Counted from the first letter of the stretch, positions 47,021-58,759 are shown. The stretch: 64,000 bases of DNA from Telmatactis stephensoni (GCA_029948255.1 JALIZF010001918.1:186001-250000); one strand, 5' to 3'. Notes: generated from the sequence alone by a model not told the origin. Made by a program: numbers and translations.

Positions 47021-48038
47021 CTCGCACGCAATTCAAACGCCGTCAGTTTTTTAGTTTTGTGGATTCGTAGCAAAAGAGGCGTGAGATGATGTAGGGAGAA
47101 ACTTGGGTTCCGCAATGGTTTAGTTACGCGTGCGGCCGCGCACTGCTTTAGCTTCAGCAAGGCATACTTTTACATTTTTGGGTTAACTTCTTCCCCCTCC
47201 CCTTACGCCGCTACGCAGGCTAGGGTTAACTCGGTGACAAACATTGTCGCCTTGGGGTTTGTGTTCTCTCTGTCGTCTCTAGCTCCTTCTCACCTTATAC
47301 GTCTACTACACCTATATACACACACATTTGTGTAGCCCGAGGAAACGCACTCAAGGCGTCTAGTTATATATAGTCCGTAGTCCGGCTAATTTGTTCTTTA
47401 ATTGTGGGATTTGTGGTAAAAGCACAAAATTTGGTACAAAAATAGCAAATCGCCCATAGGACAGTATTGAGGATTTAAGGAGGCTCAGCGCCTTGTCACT
47501 ATGGTTACAAGGATAAGCTATAGGACTAATTAAAGCAAAAGATCACTCAAAGAACAGTTTTAAGCTCTAAACATACTGAAAATCTATCCCATAATTGCAA
47601 ATTTAGCGAGGGTGGCTAAGTGAGTGTCACCATGGAAACGCAAAAAGTGAAACTATTTTAAATAATTGCCTGAAAGAGCAATGTTCAAGCTCACTGTTTT
47701 AGTAAAACATTTGTGTTAAAATGGGTTTAGCAAGAATGTTTCATCATATACATTTGGTCACGTGATTAATGTCATAAGAACAACGTCAGTATTCTTTGAA
47801 CGAGATTCTAAACATGAATTGTGAGCAAAAGATATTGCTGCAATATAAATAATATTATATATACCATATAAATTTTATCAGCATTTGCTATCTGGTTTAA
47901 TTAATTTTGTAGTAATTCTGTGGGATTCCTTTGGTGAAACTAGTCACCAGTCTACCCAGCTCGCCAGATCGTCAGCCATCTTGGAATGATTTGTTGACAA
48001 ATTTTTATTCAATCTTTTTTCAAGAAATCGAGGAAAAG
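47021..48038. other. Non-coding DNA upstream of NRBF2
   Basis: Should include the NRBF2 promoter and 5' leader just before 48039. No core element is clear. Confidence 0.4.
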
Positions 48039-49867
48039 ATGGATAGTCCCATTAACTGGGTAAGTATGACACTTTACTTTAGACAATTTTCTGTGCTTTA
48101 TACAAAAAAGATTCCAATCGTACGTACTCGTTTCATTGGACTGCCAATGCTGCTATTCCTTTGATTTTTCTTTACCATTTCTCTTGAAAAAAATTCTAAG
48201 TTTGAAGTATTTTCATCAAAACAGTTATTGATCAGTAAATGTCAGTATATTTTGTAAGGTGCTTGCTCGAGTTGTGTAAAATTTATGATCAATTATCTAA
48301 TAAATCGTCTATGCCTTTATACTTTTATTGTCGTTTGTTTTAGGCACATCTGCAAGAGAGAAAAGCTGAGTCGTTTCTCAACTCTCATCGATTTTCTGAA
48401 GCCATACAATGTCATCAGAAGGCAGCAGGTAATGTAATCTTTGATGTAAAAACTGAATTTCTATAAGTACAGTGACTATAACAGCTGTTTATTATTATCT
48501 TGCTGTATGTAGAATATCTACTTCAAGCCATGAAAATGACACAAGTTACACAGGTATAATATGGCATGGGTTTTGACTCATAAGCCAGGGGCAAGAGACC
48601 ATATAATACTAAGAGAATCAAACTGGTATTTGATGTCTGTGTGATGTGCTTGGCACTTAAGGTTATTTTTAGTAATGGAAAGTTGACACCATCATGAGTG
48701 CAAACAATAAGGCTTCATTGTGGAGGAGAAACCATTTGTATTTGCATACGTAAAAATCAAATTCCATTGTTTGAGAGCCTAGCACCTGCAATATGGTGTC
48801 AGCTTCCTGTTACTAAAAATAACCATAAGTGCCAAGCACTTTGTGTAGACATCAATTCACAAGTTTTGCTCTCTTAGTATTATGGTCTCTTGCTAGGGGA
48901 TAGAAAATAGAAACAGGGTTGATTATCGTATCTTTATGGTGTCTACACACCGTGCAACAAATGAGAGATATCATGCAGGGACAGGTTGAGCAACAATCAC
49001 CATGTACTGTATGATTGAGTAAACATCTTGTTGCAGAAGAATTTGGCTTAATAAAATGTTCAAATCACTCCACACTTACTACCACTAAATTCAATATTCT
49101 ATACTTACATCACTCAACTCACACATTAATTTTTGCTGAGCAAGAAAAACTGGAGGACCTGCCAGAGAAAATCCTTGTAGCAAGGGAGAGAACAGCACAT
49201 CAAACAAACTCAGTTCATGTATATACTATGGTCTGAGCTGGGAAATGAATCTGGGCTACAGAAGTGAAGGAAAATGGTGAAATGAAGTGTGAAGAAGTGG
49301 ACCCTGAATAACATCTGTTGTTTTATCTTCCAGGCACTTGTGTCACTGCAACTTCAATATGAAAATAATCTTAGACAAGAAAAAGTTTTAAAAGACAAAT
49401 GGAAAAGATATGAATTACATCAAGAAAGACTTGTACTTGCAAAAGAAAGACTGAAAAAAGAATGCACAGAAATCAGCTCAAATAAAAGCATGGTCACGAA
49501 CAACATGGCTGAACAAAAACTCCCTGAAACCATGGTGACCAGTACAAGCAGTTTAGTCATATCTGCCGAGAACTTTTCTGTATCCTCTTTGAGCTCAAGC
49601 ACCGAGTTACTGCCTTCCAAAGATGAAAAGGATGTGATGACAGATTTACAAAACCAGATCCGAGATCTCCAAATGCAAGTGTTATCACTTACACAATCTC
49701 TTGAAGACTCAAACAGAGAAAATACAAAACTGAAGAAAATGATTGCTTCTTTGAAAGAGATTTTGAAAGAGAGACTAGATGTGGATTTTAACGAGAGTAT
49801 GGTGTTATCAATGGAAGTAAAGAACTTGGATTCTGATAATAGCAAAGATACAGATATCATTGAGTAG
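48039..49867 (+). CDS. Nuclear receptor-binding factor 2 (autophagy PI3-kinase complex subunit)
   Basis: Four exons: 48039-48059, 48344-48428, 48513-48553 and 49334-49867, 226 residues (human about 287). All introns have GT-AG ends, with phases 0, 1 and 0. The N-terminal MIT-type helical domain reads MDSPINWAHLQERKAE, then EAIQCHQKAAEYLLQAMK and LVSLQLQYENN, aligning closely with human NRBF2 exon by exon. A Ser/Thr-rich linker follows (about 105-145), and then a coiled coil (about 148-195, DLQNQIRDLQMQVLSLTQSL, ENTKLKKMI) like the NRBF2 dimerisation helix. The family (yeast Atg38) binds ATG14 within the VPS34-beclin-1 complex and stimulates autophagic PI3P synthesis. Intron 3 carries a fold-back element and a SINE-like copy ending 70 bases before exon 4. 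The tiny first coding exon (21 bp) would be easily missed by gene predictors. Confidence 0.9.
48591..48893. repeat. 303-bp fold-back element in NRBF2 intron 3
   Basis: The left end GCAAGAGACCATATAATACT and the GTGCTTGGCACTTA...TTATTTTTAGTAA blocks are mirrored on the right by TTACTAAAAATAA, AAGTGCCAAGCAC and AGTATTATGGTCTCTTGC. It is non-coding and MITE-like. Confidence 0.8.
49015..49262 (-). repeat. Degenerate SINE-like copy in NRBF2 intron 3
   Basis: Shares with the element at 54818-55108 the ordered words ATCACTCAACTCACA, TTTTTGC, CACATCAAACAAACTCA and a decayed B-box region (GAGCTGGGAAATGAATCTGGG against GAGCCGGGACTCGAACCCGG). Orientation is minus (tRNA-like head at the high-coordinate end). 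Confidence 0.65.
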
Positions 49868-51059
49868 TATTATATTTTTTCTACAGTGCAACCACTATTA
49901 CATGGCCACCTCCTATTTAGTGGCCAGTTATTAAAGTACTGACAGTTACTAAAGTCCTTATTAAAGTTTCTTGTGACAAGAGTTGCAAAAAAGTTGCATT
50001 AAAATAGTAAATTATACATATATATTGAGTATATAAGTAATAAGTCCACGTTGAAAAAACACATCAACCACTTCAGAAAAATCTGAGCCCCAGGTGGGAA
50101 CTGAACCCATGACCTTCCAATTATCTGGATGGATGCTCTACACCGTTTTTTAATGTGGAGTTATTACTTATATATTCAAAAAATGCATTGTGTATCAGCG
50201 CCGTAAGCCACCATAAAGGCAACCACGATATTTGTCAAGGTACATGTATTTGCCTGCCTGATACATTTCTGTTCTTCCCAACCAAGCCTTGCGGTTTATT
50301 ATTGCGTTTTCTAGCTTGATTAATACTCAGTTGTACCTTGTTAAAGATTTCGGTTCAGGGTTGACTGCAATAAAAGTTTTACACTTCTAATTTAATAAGT
50401 GTAGCTGTTCTTGGAAGCTAAAACAACAGTTACACTTACAAGTGTAAAACCTTTATTGAATTGACCCCTGGCTACGGGCACATACGTTCTGATACGTTCT
50501 GGTACTTCAGTTCAATGCGTGACAGTGCGTGCGTGCGTTATCCAAAGAAAAGATTAATTTTATTTATGTTTATACCGTTAAGTGTTGTTTGAAGTATAAA
50601 TGTGCTACATACGAATATGATTGGTTTACTCGTAGGGTTGTCACCCACGTGGCGTACATATACAAAGACTTTTATATACGTACGTTTTTCTATGTAAGTG
50701 AGCTGTTGTTTTGCGTTTACGTACGTGCACTGGCGATTGTATGTATACGTAGGATTAATTGTTATCCACGTACGTAGCGTACACAGAAATCTAATTACTA
50801 ACATTTATATACGTGTTTCTTTTACGTAAATGAGTAGTATGGCTTGTTCATAAAGAAATTTCCATCAAGATCATGTAATGCAATTTTCTGTCACATAACA
50901 TTGATTTTCCTTTGACTGCATGATTATCATCTCTACGTGAAACCGAACTAACTACGAGCTGGTACCACTTTCTAGTCTACTTTCGTTTGGCCCACATTGC
51001 AGTGGCGTAGCAACCTTTACGCAAATAATTACGTCCAAAGCTGGGGAAATACTCGCAAA
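49868..51059. other. Intergenic DNA with SINE and hairpin remnants
   Basis: A tRNA-like head in minus orientation lies at about 50088-50150 (B-box-like GGTTCAGTTCC on the minus strand). A fold-back pair lies at about 50368-50457 (CAATAAAAGTTTTACACTT against AAGTGTAAAACCTTTATTG). No gene seen. Confidence 0.45.
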
Positions 51060-52850
51060 CTATTGATAAACTTGGGAATGGGCATCCTGTACTCTTGATC
51101 GACATGACGTTTCAGGGGCTGTGCGTACATTCCACATTATAACCCTCCAGATGTTCTTGCGAAACATACGCGACTGCAGACTGTACACGATTGGGTTAAT
51201 ACTGGAGTTAAACGTCGCGAAGACGATAGAGATGATATGTACAGCGTCGTAAAGCGGCGTACCGTTGAACGCAGATACGGGATACGTAACGATGTTGGGC
51301 ATCCACGTAATGCAGAATATGATAGACACTGTTAGGACCATCTTGGTGACGTGTTTACGAGCGGCCATTGTGCCTTGTTGGGCAGCTGCCTGTCCCTTCA
51401 TCTTGAACCACAATTTGTAGGTGACTCTTGAGTACAAACACACCATGGTACAGATGGGAATAGCTCCATAAACAAAGGCGGTGATGGTACTGTGGAATTT
51501 GGTAAAATCCTTGAAAGGCCAGGCAAAGCTACAGAACTTGTTTTTCTCGTCAAAGTACGAAAACATGAACAAAGGAAGGTTCCACAAAGTCGTAAAGATC
51601 CAACACGCAGCAGCCGTGAGTTTGAATTTATTCATGGTAAATCGTCCTTTGTTGCTGTGTGGTTTCATGACAGCATAGTAACGCTCAATGGAGATTGCCA
51701 AGAGGGTGTAGATAGAACACAGGGCACCCACCCATGTAAAGACCTCGCCTGTCAGCAGCTTGCATAAGTATGTTCCGGTCGTTCCTCCTGGGTGGGTGTA
51801 AGCGTGGCTGAAGACGTATCTGAAATGCATCAACCGCAATATACGTGTCATTATATGATATGTAGTACAGAAGACTTGCAGTTATATAAAGTGTGCAGTT
51901 ATATGAATGTAAAGTGGAATTGATAGGCGTGCAGTTATATGAATGTAAAGTGCAATTGATAGGCGTGCAGTTATATGAATGTTAAGTGCAATTGATAGGC
52001 GTGCAATTATATGGATGTAAAGTGGAATTGAGAGGCGTGCAGTTATATGAATGTAAAGTGGAATTGTGTAATTAAGAGGCGTGCAGTTATATGAATGTAA
52101 AGTGTAATTGTGTAATTGACAGGCATGCAGCTATATGAATGTTAATTGTATTTGATAGGCGCGCAGTTATATAAACCATTCACTATAGAAATTTCATCAA
52201 GGCCGAAAAAAAGCCTTCCTATTTATTACCGTACTTTTCATTCTTGTAACAGCTGTCTGCCAAAGTGGCAAATTTTCGAGAAAATCCTAATATCAGACTT
52301 AGCCACTGCAGCCCATTTTAATGAGTTTCTATAATGTCCATTATATATTTTCATGATCCTCATACAGTTACTGAACAATTGCAATAGGTTGTATATGATT
52401 AGCTTGAGTTGAGCTAGTGTTAATAAGGTCAGCTGTGACTATTTGATTAAATTTAAAGTTTGTATATATTCAAATAAATCCAACAGCGCCAAAAAAAAAA
52501 AAAAACCCAATAGTTTACCTCAAGTAAGTTTAACGCAAATAAAATTTCATTTCACTGCAATAGATCGATCCACCTGCATGCGTTCAGTTGGTTCTAACAA
52601 ATGTTCGATAAGACTAAAATGAGCACAACCTGAACAAGCACTAAATTTCTTCTCACCTCGGGGCGATGAATATTCCTACCATCATATCTGCTATAGCCAA
52701 GTTTACAAGTAGATAGTTAAATGGTGTTCGCATGCTAGAAATCTTTATAACAGCGAGGATGACCAAGGAATTCCCCACTAGATTCGTCACAATCATCACC
52801 ACGAACGCAATAGTAATTCCAATTTTCTCTGATTGAGCGGAGACAGTCAT
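51060..52850 (-). CDS. Class A (rhodopsin-like) G protein-coupled receptor, copy 1
   Basis: Two exons, 52850-52657 and 51819-51060, joined at a phase-2 intron (CCG AG|gtgag ... ttcag|A TAC) inside the TM2 to loop 1 region, 317 residues. Seven membrane segments are visible. TM1 holds GNSLVILAV. TM2 holds LLVNLAIADMMVG, with the conserved sodium-site Asp. A loop-1/TM3 Cys (YLCKLL) follows, then TM3 with ERY in place of DRY, TM6 with the variant FCITWMP (usually CWxP), and TM7 with NSSINPIVY. The residue pattern resembles peptide-type receptors (NPY/NPFF/tachykinin-like groups), but the ligand cannot be named from sequence. No signal peptide, and a short N terminus (about 14 residues) without an obvious ligand domain. 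The intron carries a 36-bp tandem repeat. It is duplicated at 55173-57670 with the same gene structure. Confidence 0.85.
51892..52175. repeat. 36-44-bp tandem repeat in the GPCR copy 1 intron
   Basis: About eight units begin GTGCAGTTATATGAATGTAA and end GATAGGC or GAGAGGC. Two units are lengthened to 44-45 bp by an inserted TGTAATTA. The array starts roughly 70 bases from the splice acceptor. It is absent from the corresponding intron of copy 2. Confidence 0.85.
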
Positions 52851-53500
52851 ATTTAACGTGGAAAACTCTGAAGAATGAAATTCAAATAAAAATGTTTCGG
52901 ATAAACGAGAAATTTCAGAAATAAGATGAAGTATATGTACATCGATAAATCCGGTGTTCGGCCACCAACCAGCTGGATTCGATTGGCATAGACTACTTCT
53001 TTTAATTAGTTATTTGAAGATCCATACTCATCTTCTTCATGAGCGGCGAAAATTAATTTGAATGAATAAGTTAATCAACTAATAAACGAACGAATAAATT
53101 GATAGATAGATGGACAAATGAATAAATGATGAACAAAAGACAGTTGCAAACAGCCACTAATGCAGTAATTCTGCCAGTGCACGGTGAATCAAGCGACTGA
53201 TCAGTCTGGATATGAAAACTATAGATTTTCAACTTGAATGGAACACCGTAGATGTCAAAATTTTTAATTACAATATTTTGGCAAGCTAGTACTTGCCTTC
53301 TATTTACAATGTTAGTGTTCATTTTACAGCTAATATGAAATGACGACATGAAGATAAAAAAATATGATTGACATGCTATAAGAAGATTACAAAATAATTC
53401 GGTTGTACATGACAAACGCCGGGTACTGAAACTAGATAAAAACTGATGATAAAAGGTTTCGTCGCGTTTATTAAGTCCGTTAGACTCCAAAGTGTTAAGG

Positions 53501-53732
53501 CGGTGTCACACGCGACGATTTTTAACGACGTTTTTCAGCGCAACGGCGTTGCGTTAAAAATCTTTCTCATGTAATATAACATGACACTTGGAACGATTTT
53601 CCTTGCAATTTTCGCTTCGGCAACGCGTTGCGAGTTTTTGAATCCAAGCCAGAAACTCGCAACGCAAAATATTGCAAGTTGTTGCAACGTTGCGCGGAAA
53701 ATCGTCGTTAAAAATCGTCTCGTGTAATACCG
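53501..53732. repeat. 232-bp MITE-like element with ~30-bp terminal inverted repeats
   Basis: The left end CGGTGTCACACGCGACGATT pairs with the right end AATCGTCTCGTGTAATACCG, and both continue into TTTTTAACGACG / CGTCGTTAAAAA. The interior is rich in GTTGC / GCAAC words. Non-coding. Confidence 0.75.
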
Positions 53733-53847
53733 ATTACCTCGTTCTGTTCCTTTGTATGAAGCATGATGTACACCTTTTTACTGAAGTATGTTGCTGTGAC
53801 ATATCTTTGTACAGTATATGAATTATGCATGGTAGTTTTACATCATA

Positions 53848-54015
53848 GAGGCTTTGCACCATCATGTGACGGCAGCCATGACAGGAGGCAGGAAAAATAG
53901 AGTCTGGACTAACCTGGTTTACATGAGAAAGAGTTCAGTTTCACAGGGGAAAAAGACTCTGTTGTTGTGCCTCCTGTCATGGCTGCCATCACGTGATGTT
54001 GCAAAGCCTCTATAT
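53848..54015. repeat. Fold-back element, ~165 bp
   Basis: TAGAGGCTTTGCACCATCAT...GCCATGACAGGAGGCA is mirrored by TGCCTCCTGTCATGGC...GTTGCAAAGCCTCTA. Arms are about 50 bp with a longer unpaired centre. Confidence 0.8.
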
Positions 54016-54491
54016 GTTTACGATGTGTATCTTACGTATGTACATTACGTGTATGTATATATATATGTGTATAGAATATTTGATCAGCCTCATTATTAGT
54101 ATTATTCTATATATAGAATATTAGAATGTAGTGGTAGTGTGTGTGCATGAGAGTATAGTGTCCCCCCAATTAGTGCGCAAGCGCTAGAAGACATTGGACA
54201 CTTAAATAAACAGATATTTATATACTATAAATAAATATAATTGTAAGCATAGAAGTACTGAAATTTGCGCATGTAAATAGCAAGGACACTAATATATGAA
54301 CTTCATTCATATAATAATTAGTATGTTATGCGTGCTCTGACTGGTCGAGAACCATGTGACGTGAGATTATACTACACACGCATAGATGACGTCAGTGAAT
54401 CTTACACGCGCTCGGATTGGCTGAAATGTTTCGATGACCATTGTATCAAACATGGAGATTCCATTTTTCCGAAGGTCAGTACAACAATAGA

Positions 54492-54602
54492 TGCGCAGAA
54501 GACGTCAAAATGTGGTGAGAACAACAGTCACATCACTCGACTTCGTCTCGTGGCGTACTTTTTTTGTTTCCACCACATTTTGACGTCATCTGTGCATCTA
54601 TT
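54492..54602. repeat. Fold-back element, ~110 bp
   Basis: TGCGCAGAAGACGTCAAAAT at the left returns inverted as ATTTTGACGTCATCTGTGCA at the right. The upstream 54320-54490 text may belong to the same larger element. Confidence 0.6.
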
Positions 54603-54817
54603 AGATTTCAGACGCACGGACAAAATGGAATGTATTTGTTAATTATTGTTACGTTACATGTGAAGTGCGCTGATGTTTTTCATACCAGTGTGATTGCATT
54701 TAGTACGTAGGGTTGTTACCCATGTACGTGGCATGCATATATATACACTATCGTTTATAAATAAATAAAAATAATAAAACAAACATAATAAATAATAAAT
54801 AATGAATAATTTTCTTC

Positions 54818-55108
54818 AGCAGATCCATGGCCACATAGTTCCATACAGATCCACTATTCTTCTGCTGGCACTCACACTCACTACCTCTACATTAAATATT
54901 TTGCACACATCGCTCAACTCACATGTTGATTTTTGCAGCTGAGGGAGGAAAAACCGGAGAACCAGGAGAAAAAAACCCTCGTGGCATGGTAAAGAATAAC
55001 ACATCAAACAAACTCAATTCACATATGATCCGATTGCCCGAGCCGGGACTCGAACCCGGACAACAGCGGTGAAAGGCCGGTGCTCTCACCACTCGGCCAA
55101 CCATGCCA
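54818..55108 (-). repeat. tRNA-headed SINE-like element
   Basis: On the minus strand a tRNA-like head (about 55108-55030) has GGCCGAGTGGTGAGAGC (A box) and CCGGGTTCGAGTCCCGG (perfect B box) with a TTC at the anticodon position. The 5' and 3' acceptor strands do not pair, so it is not a working tRNA gene. The body runs on through TTGAGTTTGTTTGATGTG and CAACATGTGAGTTGAGCG and ends near 54818. A diverged relative lies at 49015-49262. Confidence 0.75.
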
Positions 55109-55172
55109 CCCGAAATAAACGTGTCTCTTTTACGGAAATGAGCTGTAAGTTTTGTTCGGGAAGATATTTACT

Positions 55173-57670
55173 TCAGAATCGTGTTGTAATGGTATACGCT
55201 GTCATACTGCATTGATTGTCATTTGACTCAGTATCACCTCGACATGAATCGGTACGTCCACTAGTTGGTTGCACTTTTTGTTGGCCCACATTCCACGTTA
55301 TAACCCGCCAGATATTCTTGCGAAACATACGCGACTGCAGACTGTACACGATTGGGTTAATACTGGAGTTAAACGTCGCGAAGACGATAGAGATGATATG
55401 TACAGCATGGTAAAGCGGCTTCTCGCTGTGTACAGATACGGGATACGTAACGATGTTGGGCATCCACGTAATGCAGAATATGATAGACACTGTTAGGACC
55501 ATCTTGGTGACACGTTTACGAGCGGCCATTGTGCCTTGTTGGGTAGCTGTCCTGTCCCTTCATCTTGAACCACAACTTGTAGGTGACTCTTGAGTACAAA
55601 TACCCCATTGTGCCAATAGGAATGATTCCGTAAACAAACAAACAACCTATACTTTGGATTTTCAGGAAATTCTCGAAAGGCCACGCATAATTACAGAACC
55701 TATTTTTGTCGTCGAAATAAATGTAAACGAACAAAGGAAGGTTCCACACAGTCGCAAAGATCCAACACGCAGCAGCCGTGAGTTTGAATTTATTCATGGT
55801 AAATCGTCCTTTGTAACTGTGTGGTTTCATAATGGCATAGTAACGCTCAATGGAGATTGCCAAGAGGGTGTAGATAGAACACACAGCACCAAGCCATGTG
55901 AACACCTCACCAGTCACTAGTTTACACAGGTATGTCCCAGTGGTGCCTCCCGGGTGAGTGTAGGCGTGGCTGAAGACGTATCTGAAACACATCAATGCAA
56001 TACTCGTTGTAATGTAAATTTATAGAATGTTTCATAAGAGATACAAAGAGTACAGCTGGTTGGTTTATATCAAAAGACAGAGACATGGCTTGCACAAAAA
56101 TCCTGAACAATCAAACAGATCAGGAGGCGATAGCCGAGTGCTCATGTATGAGGAATTTCGAGTTTTGCTACAGTGTAACAGTATATGAACGGGGGCCAAG
56201 AATACCGTTACAAATTCGATTTAATAACTCCAAGATAAGTCTTTACAGTTTAGGCATAAGATAACGAGTCCGGTAAACCAACTAAGAACTAAGTAATTGT
56301 AACAACTAATTCAGGGGGGAAAGTATTGGAAATGCTCGAATTCTATTGGTTGCCTATGGAAAAGGCAAGCTCATTAGGTTGTGTTTACTGGACCATCAAG
56401 GGAGAGGTATCATAGAGAAATCTCTATGATTCCAGCAAGACAATACCTAGTTACAATAGCTAACAGAGAGGAAAAAGTACAATACACAAACAGGTAAATG
56501 AGGAAATTAGGACTTACTGGAAACACAATCTGTCCAAAGAGCTCAAGCAGCTTTTATTTGTATAGGGCGTGCTATTATGCATAACTAGGGGGAAGCACGC
56601 CAGCATAACAGCTGAATGAGATCATTGAAACAAATCGGTTTCGAATATAATTACCAGTGTTTCTCCAATAAACTGTGCCAAGGTTTCCAGGGAAACCAGG
56701 GCCATGGAGTACTCTCTGGCACTTCTCAAGTGCCTATCGCGTGAACCACCCGTAAGCACCTGATTGCTCAGAGAGTTCCGACTTCGGCTTTATTAGAAAA
56801 ACGCAAGTAACAAAACTAGCAACCAATAAGATTCCTGGATAGCATTTATTAAATTAAAACAGGGTAAACAACAGAGATAAACATTAAAATAGAAAAACAA
56901 GGAATATAAAATTCCGAATAAAGCAGTTTAAAAAATATGGCATAAATCTTATGTGATTTATGCTCCGTAACAACAGTCAGCAAGCTAAGTGCGTGTAATT
57001 ACCTGATAAATCACGAACTAGAAGTCTCTAACCCTTTAAATATTCAAACTGAGTGTACAGCATTAAAAAAGTGGCGTTTGATAACTTTTTCGCGTTGTGT
57101 GAAGGAAACGCAAAGTAGAGGAGTCACGTAGTCAGCGTTCGCGCGAGCCGTACGCTGCCAGTATCCGAAATTTGGGAGTAATTCAAAATAAAGGAGTAGA
57201 ATAATCGAGAGCCTATGACAAATTCTGATTACAGTAAAATTTCTAATGAACTCAAACGCGACCAAAATATAATATAATTAATTTAATTTCAATAAAATGA
57301 AAATTTGCTCCCCCACCTCTAAAATCTCCCCCCTACAAAAAGTTCAGCTCAAATAATTTTAATCCAAGTAAAATTTCATTTCACTGAAATAAGTTCCACC
57401 TGGTTCTACCTAACTCCAACAAATTGTTCGTTAAAATAAAAATATATATGGTCACACATAAAAAGCTTTTTCTTCTCACCTCGGGGCGATGAATATCCCT
57501 ACCATCATATCTGCTATAGCCAAGTTTACAAGTAGATAGTTAAATGGTGTTCGCATGCTAGAAATCTTTATAACTGCGAGGATGACCAAGGAATTCCCCA
57601 CTAAATTCGTTACAATCATCACCGCGAATGCTACAGTAATTCCAATTTGCTCGGTTTGAGAGACAGCCAT
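55173..57670 (-). CDS. Class A (rhodopsin-like) G protein-coupled receptor, copy 2, with one frameshift
   Basis: Two exons, 57670-57480 and 55981-55173, with the same phase-2 intron as copy 1. TM1-TM2 are almost identical to copy 1 (MRTPFNYLLVNLAIADMMVG), then YLCKLV, ERYYAIMKP, FCITWMP and NSSINPIVY. The C-terminal tail is longer and different (GQQKVQPTSGR...), so the two copies may couple or traffic differently. Compared base by base with copy 1, there is one extra base near 55548-55553 in the third intracellular loop. Without it the frame continues through TM6-TM7 to the stop; with it the protein would end after TM5. The rest shows purifying-type similarity, so error or very recent inactivation are both possible. 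Corrected length is about 332 residues. Confidence 0.8.
55548..55553 (-). other. Single-base frameshift in GPCR copy 2
   Basis: Minus-strand text here is CAGGACAGCTACC, where copy 1 has CAGGCAGCTGCC: one additional A. It is the only frame-disrupting difference seen in the whole second exon. Confidence 0.8.
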
Positions 57671-58209
57671 GTTTAATTGACGTTGAGAAAATTCTGAAGA
57701 ATCAAATTCAAATAAAAGATGTATAGAATAAGATATGAACCGCCTGATCCGTTGCCACTAAAAGCACTAGACAGGTGATGAATGTACTCAAGATTCGATC
57801 AGCATCAGTTTGAATGAATGATTGAATAAGGGAGGGGTCTAAAATGGGAGGGAGAGCAGGCTGTAAAGTAATACACCAAGAGCGGAGGGGTAACTAATGG
57901 GAAGAAAGGGCAACATCTAATTTTCAACGATATATGAATAATTTATCGCATGTACACTTTTCTTGTTGTGTAAAATATGTGGGAAATACAACAAGACATT
58001 GCAGCTGATTATGTTGAGTTTTAAAGTTATGTTTATTTTGATTATTAGCCTTGTCCACTTTCAGCCTTCTCATCAAGCCGATAAAACTCCTGAACTGTTA
58101 TCTCAGCTGCTCTACGGAAGTAGTTGCACCTCATCAAGTCTCTCAGGCAAGCTTTATCAATAAGAGAAGTAAAACATGGAAATGGTCATCAAATCAACAT
58201 TATATTCTC
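57671..58209. other. Upstream flank of GPCR copy 2
   Basis: Should contain its promoter. No motif is clear and no other exon was found. Confidence 0.4.
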
Positions 58210-58562
58210 AATGAGCTTTTATCATGTAATTCCAAAAGTCACAGTACAGAAATATAATTACCATAGCTGGAAAGAGCACGTCAAAATTAGTAAAACTGTG
58301 AAGATTGAATGAAGTAACTTTCAAACTCACGAAGATATGAATTTTCCGAAATCGAAATTTTGTATGAAAACATCGCTGGCAAGAGATGCCTACCAGCAAA
58401 GGTTTTCTTACAAATTCACACTTTTCAAAAATTCATATTCTCGCGAGTTTCGGTTTTAATTCCTTCAAACTTCACTGTCTTGCTAATTTTAACATGCTCT
58501 TTCCAGCTATGGTAATTGTTTTCCTGTTTTACGAATTTAAAAATACCTGATAAAAGCTCATT
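58210..58562. repeat. 353-bp fold-back MITE-like element, copy 2
   Basis: The same family as 7407-7766 but in inverse orientation, with matching ends AATGAGCTTTTATCA / TGATAAAAGCTCATT and shared internal text (TTACCATAGCTGGAAAGAGC, GGCAAGAGATGCCTACCAGC). Confidence 0.8.
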
Positions 58563-58759
58563 TGGTGGACACCATACACCTCATGCAGATTCATATTGAC
58601 CAGTACCATAATTGGAGATGTCTTACAGTGCATTATAACTACTGCGAAAAGATGCCCCGAAAGAGACTGATCTCATGCAGTTGTAGTAAATTGAAAAACA
58701 CAGCTGGGAATATCTTTTCGCTGATCTTTTGGGCGATTTCGAAAGGTCTCCAAAAAGCA

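Larger units (their letters stand above)
52851..55172. other. Intergenic DNA between the two GPCR genes
   Basis: Contains MITE-like, fold-back and SINE-like elements listed separately. No further receptor exon was seen, so the pair is just two copies. A 139-codon minus-strand frame at 53071-53490 shows no receptor or other motif. Confidence 0.45.

Noticed and set aside
53071..53490. Possible third receptor fragment between the GPCR copies
   Set aside because: The 139-codon frame has no transmembrane receptor motifs and no resemblance to either copy.
55030..55108. Functional tRNA-Glu gene
   Set aside because: A and B boxes are good, but the acceptor strands do not pair and a repeat body follows directly; it is a SINE head.
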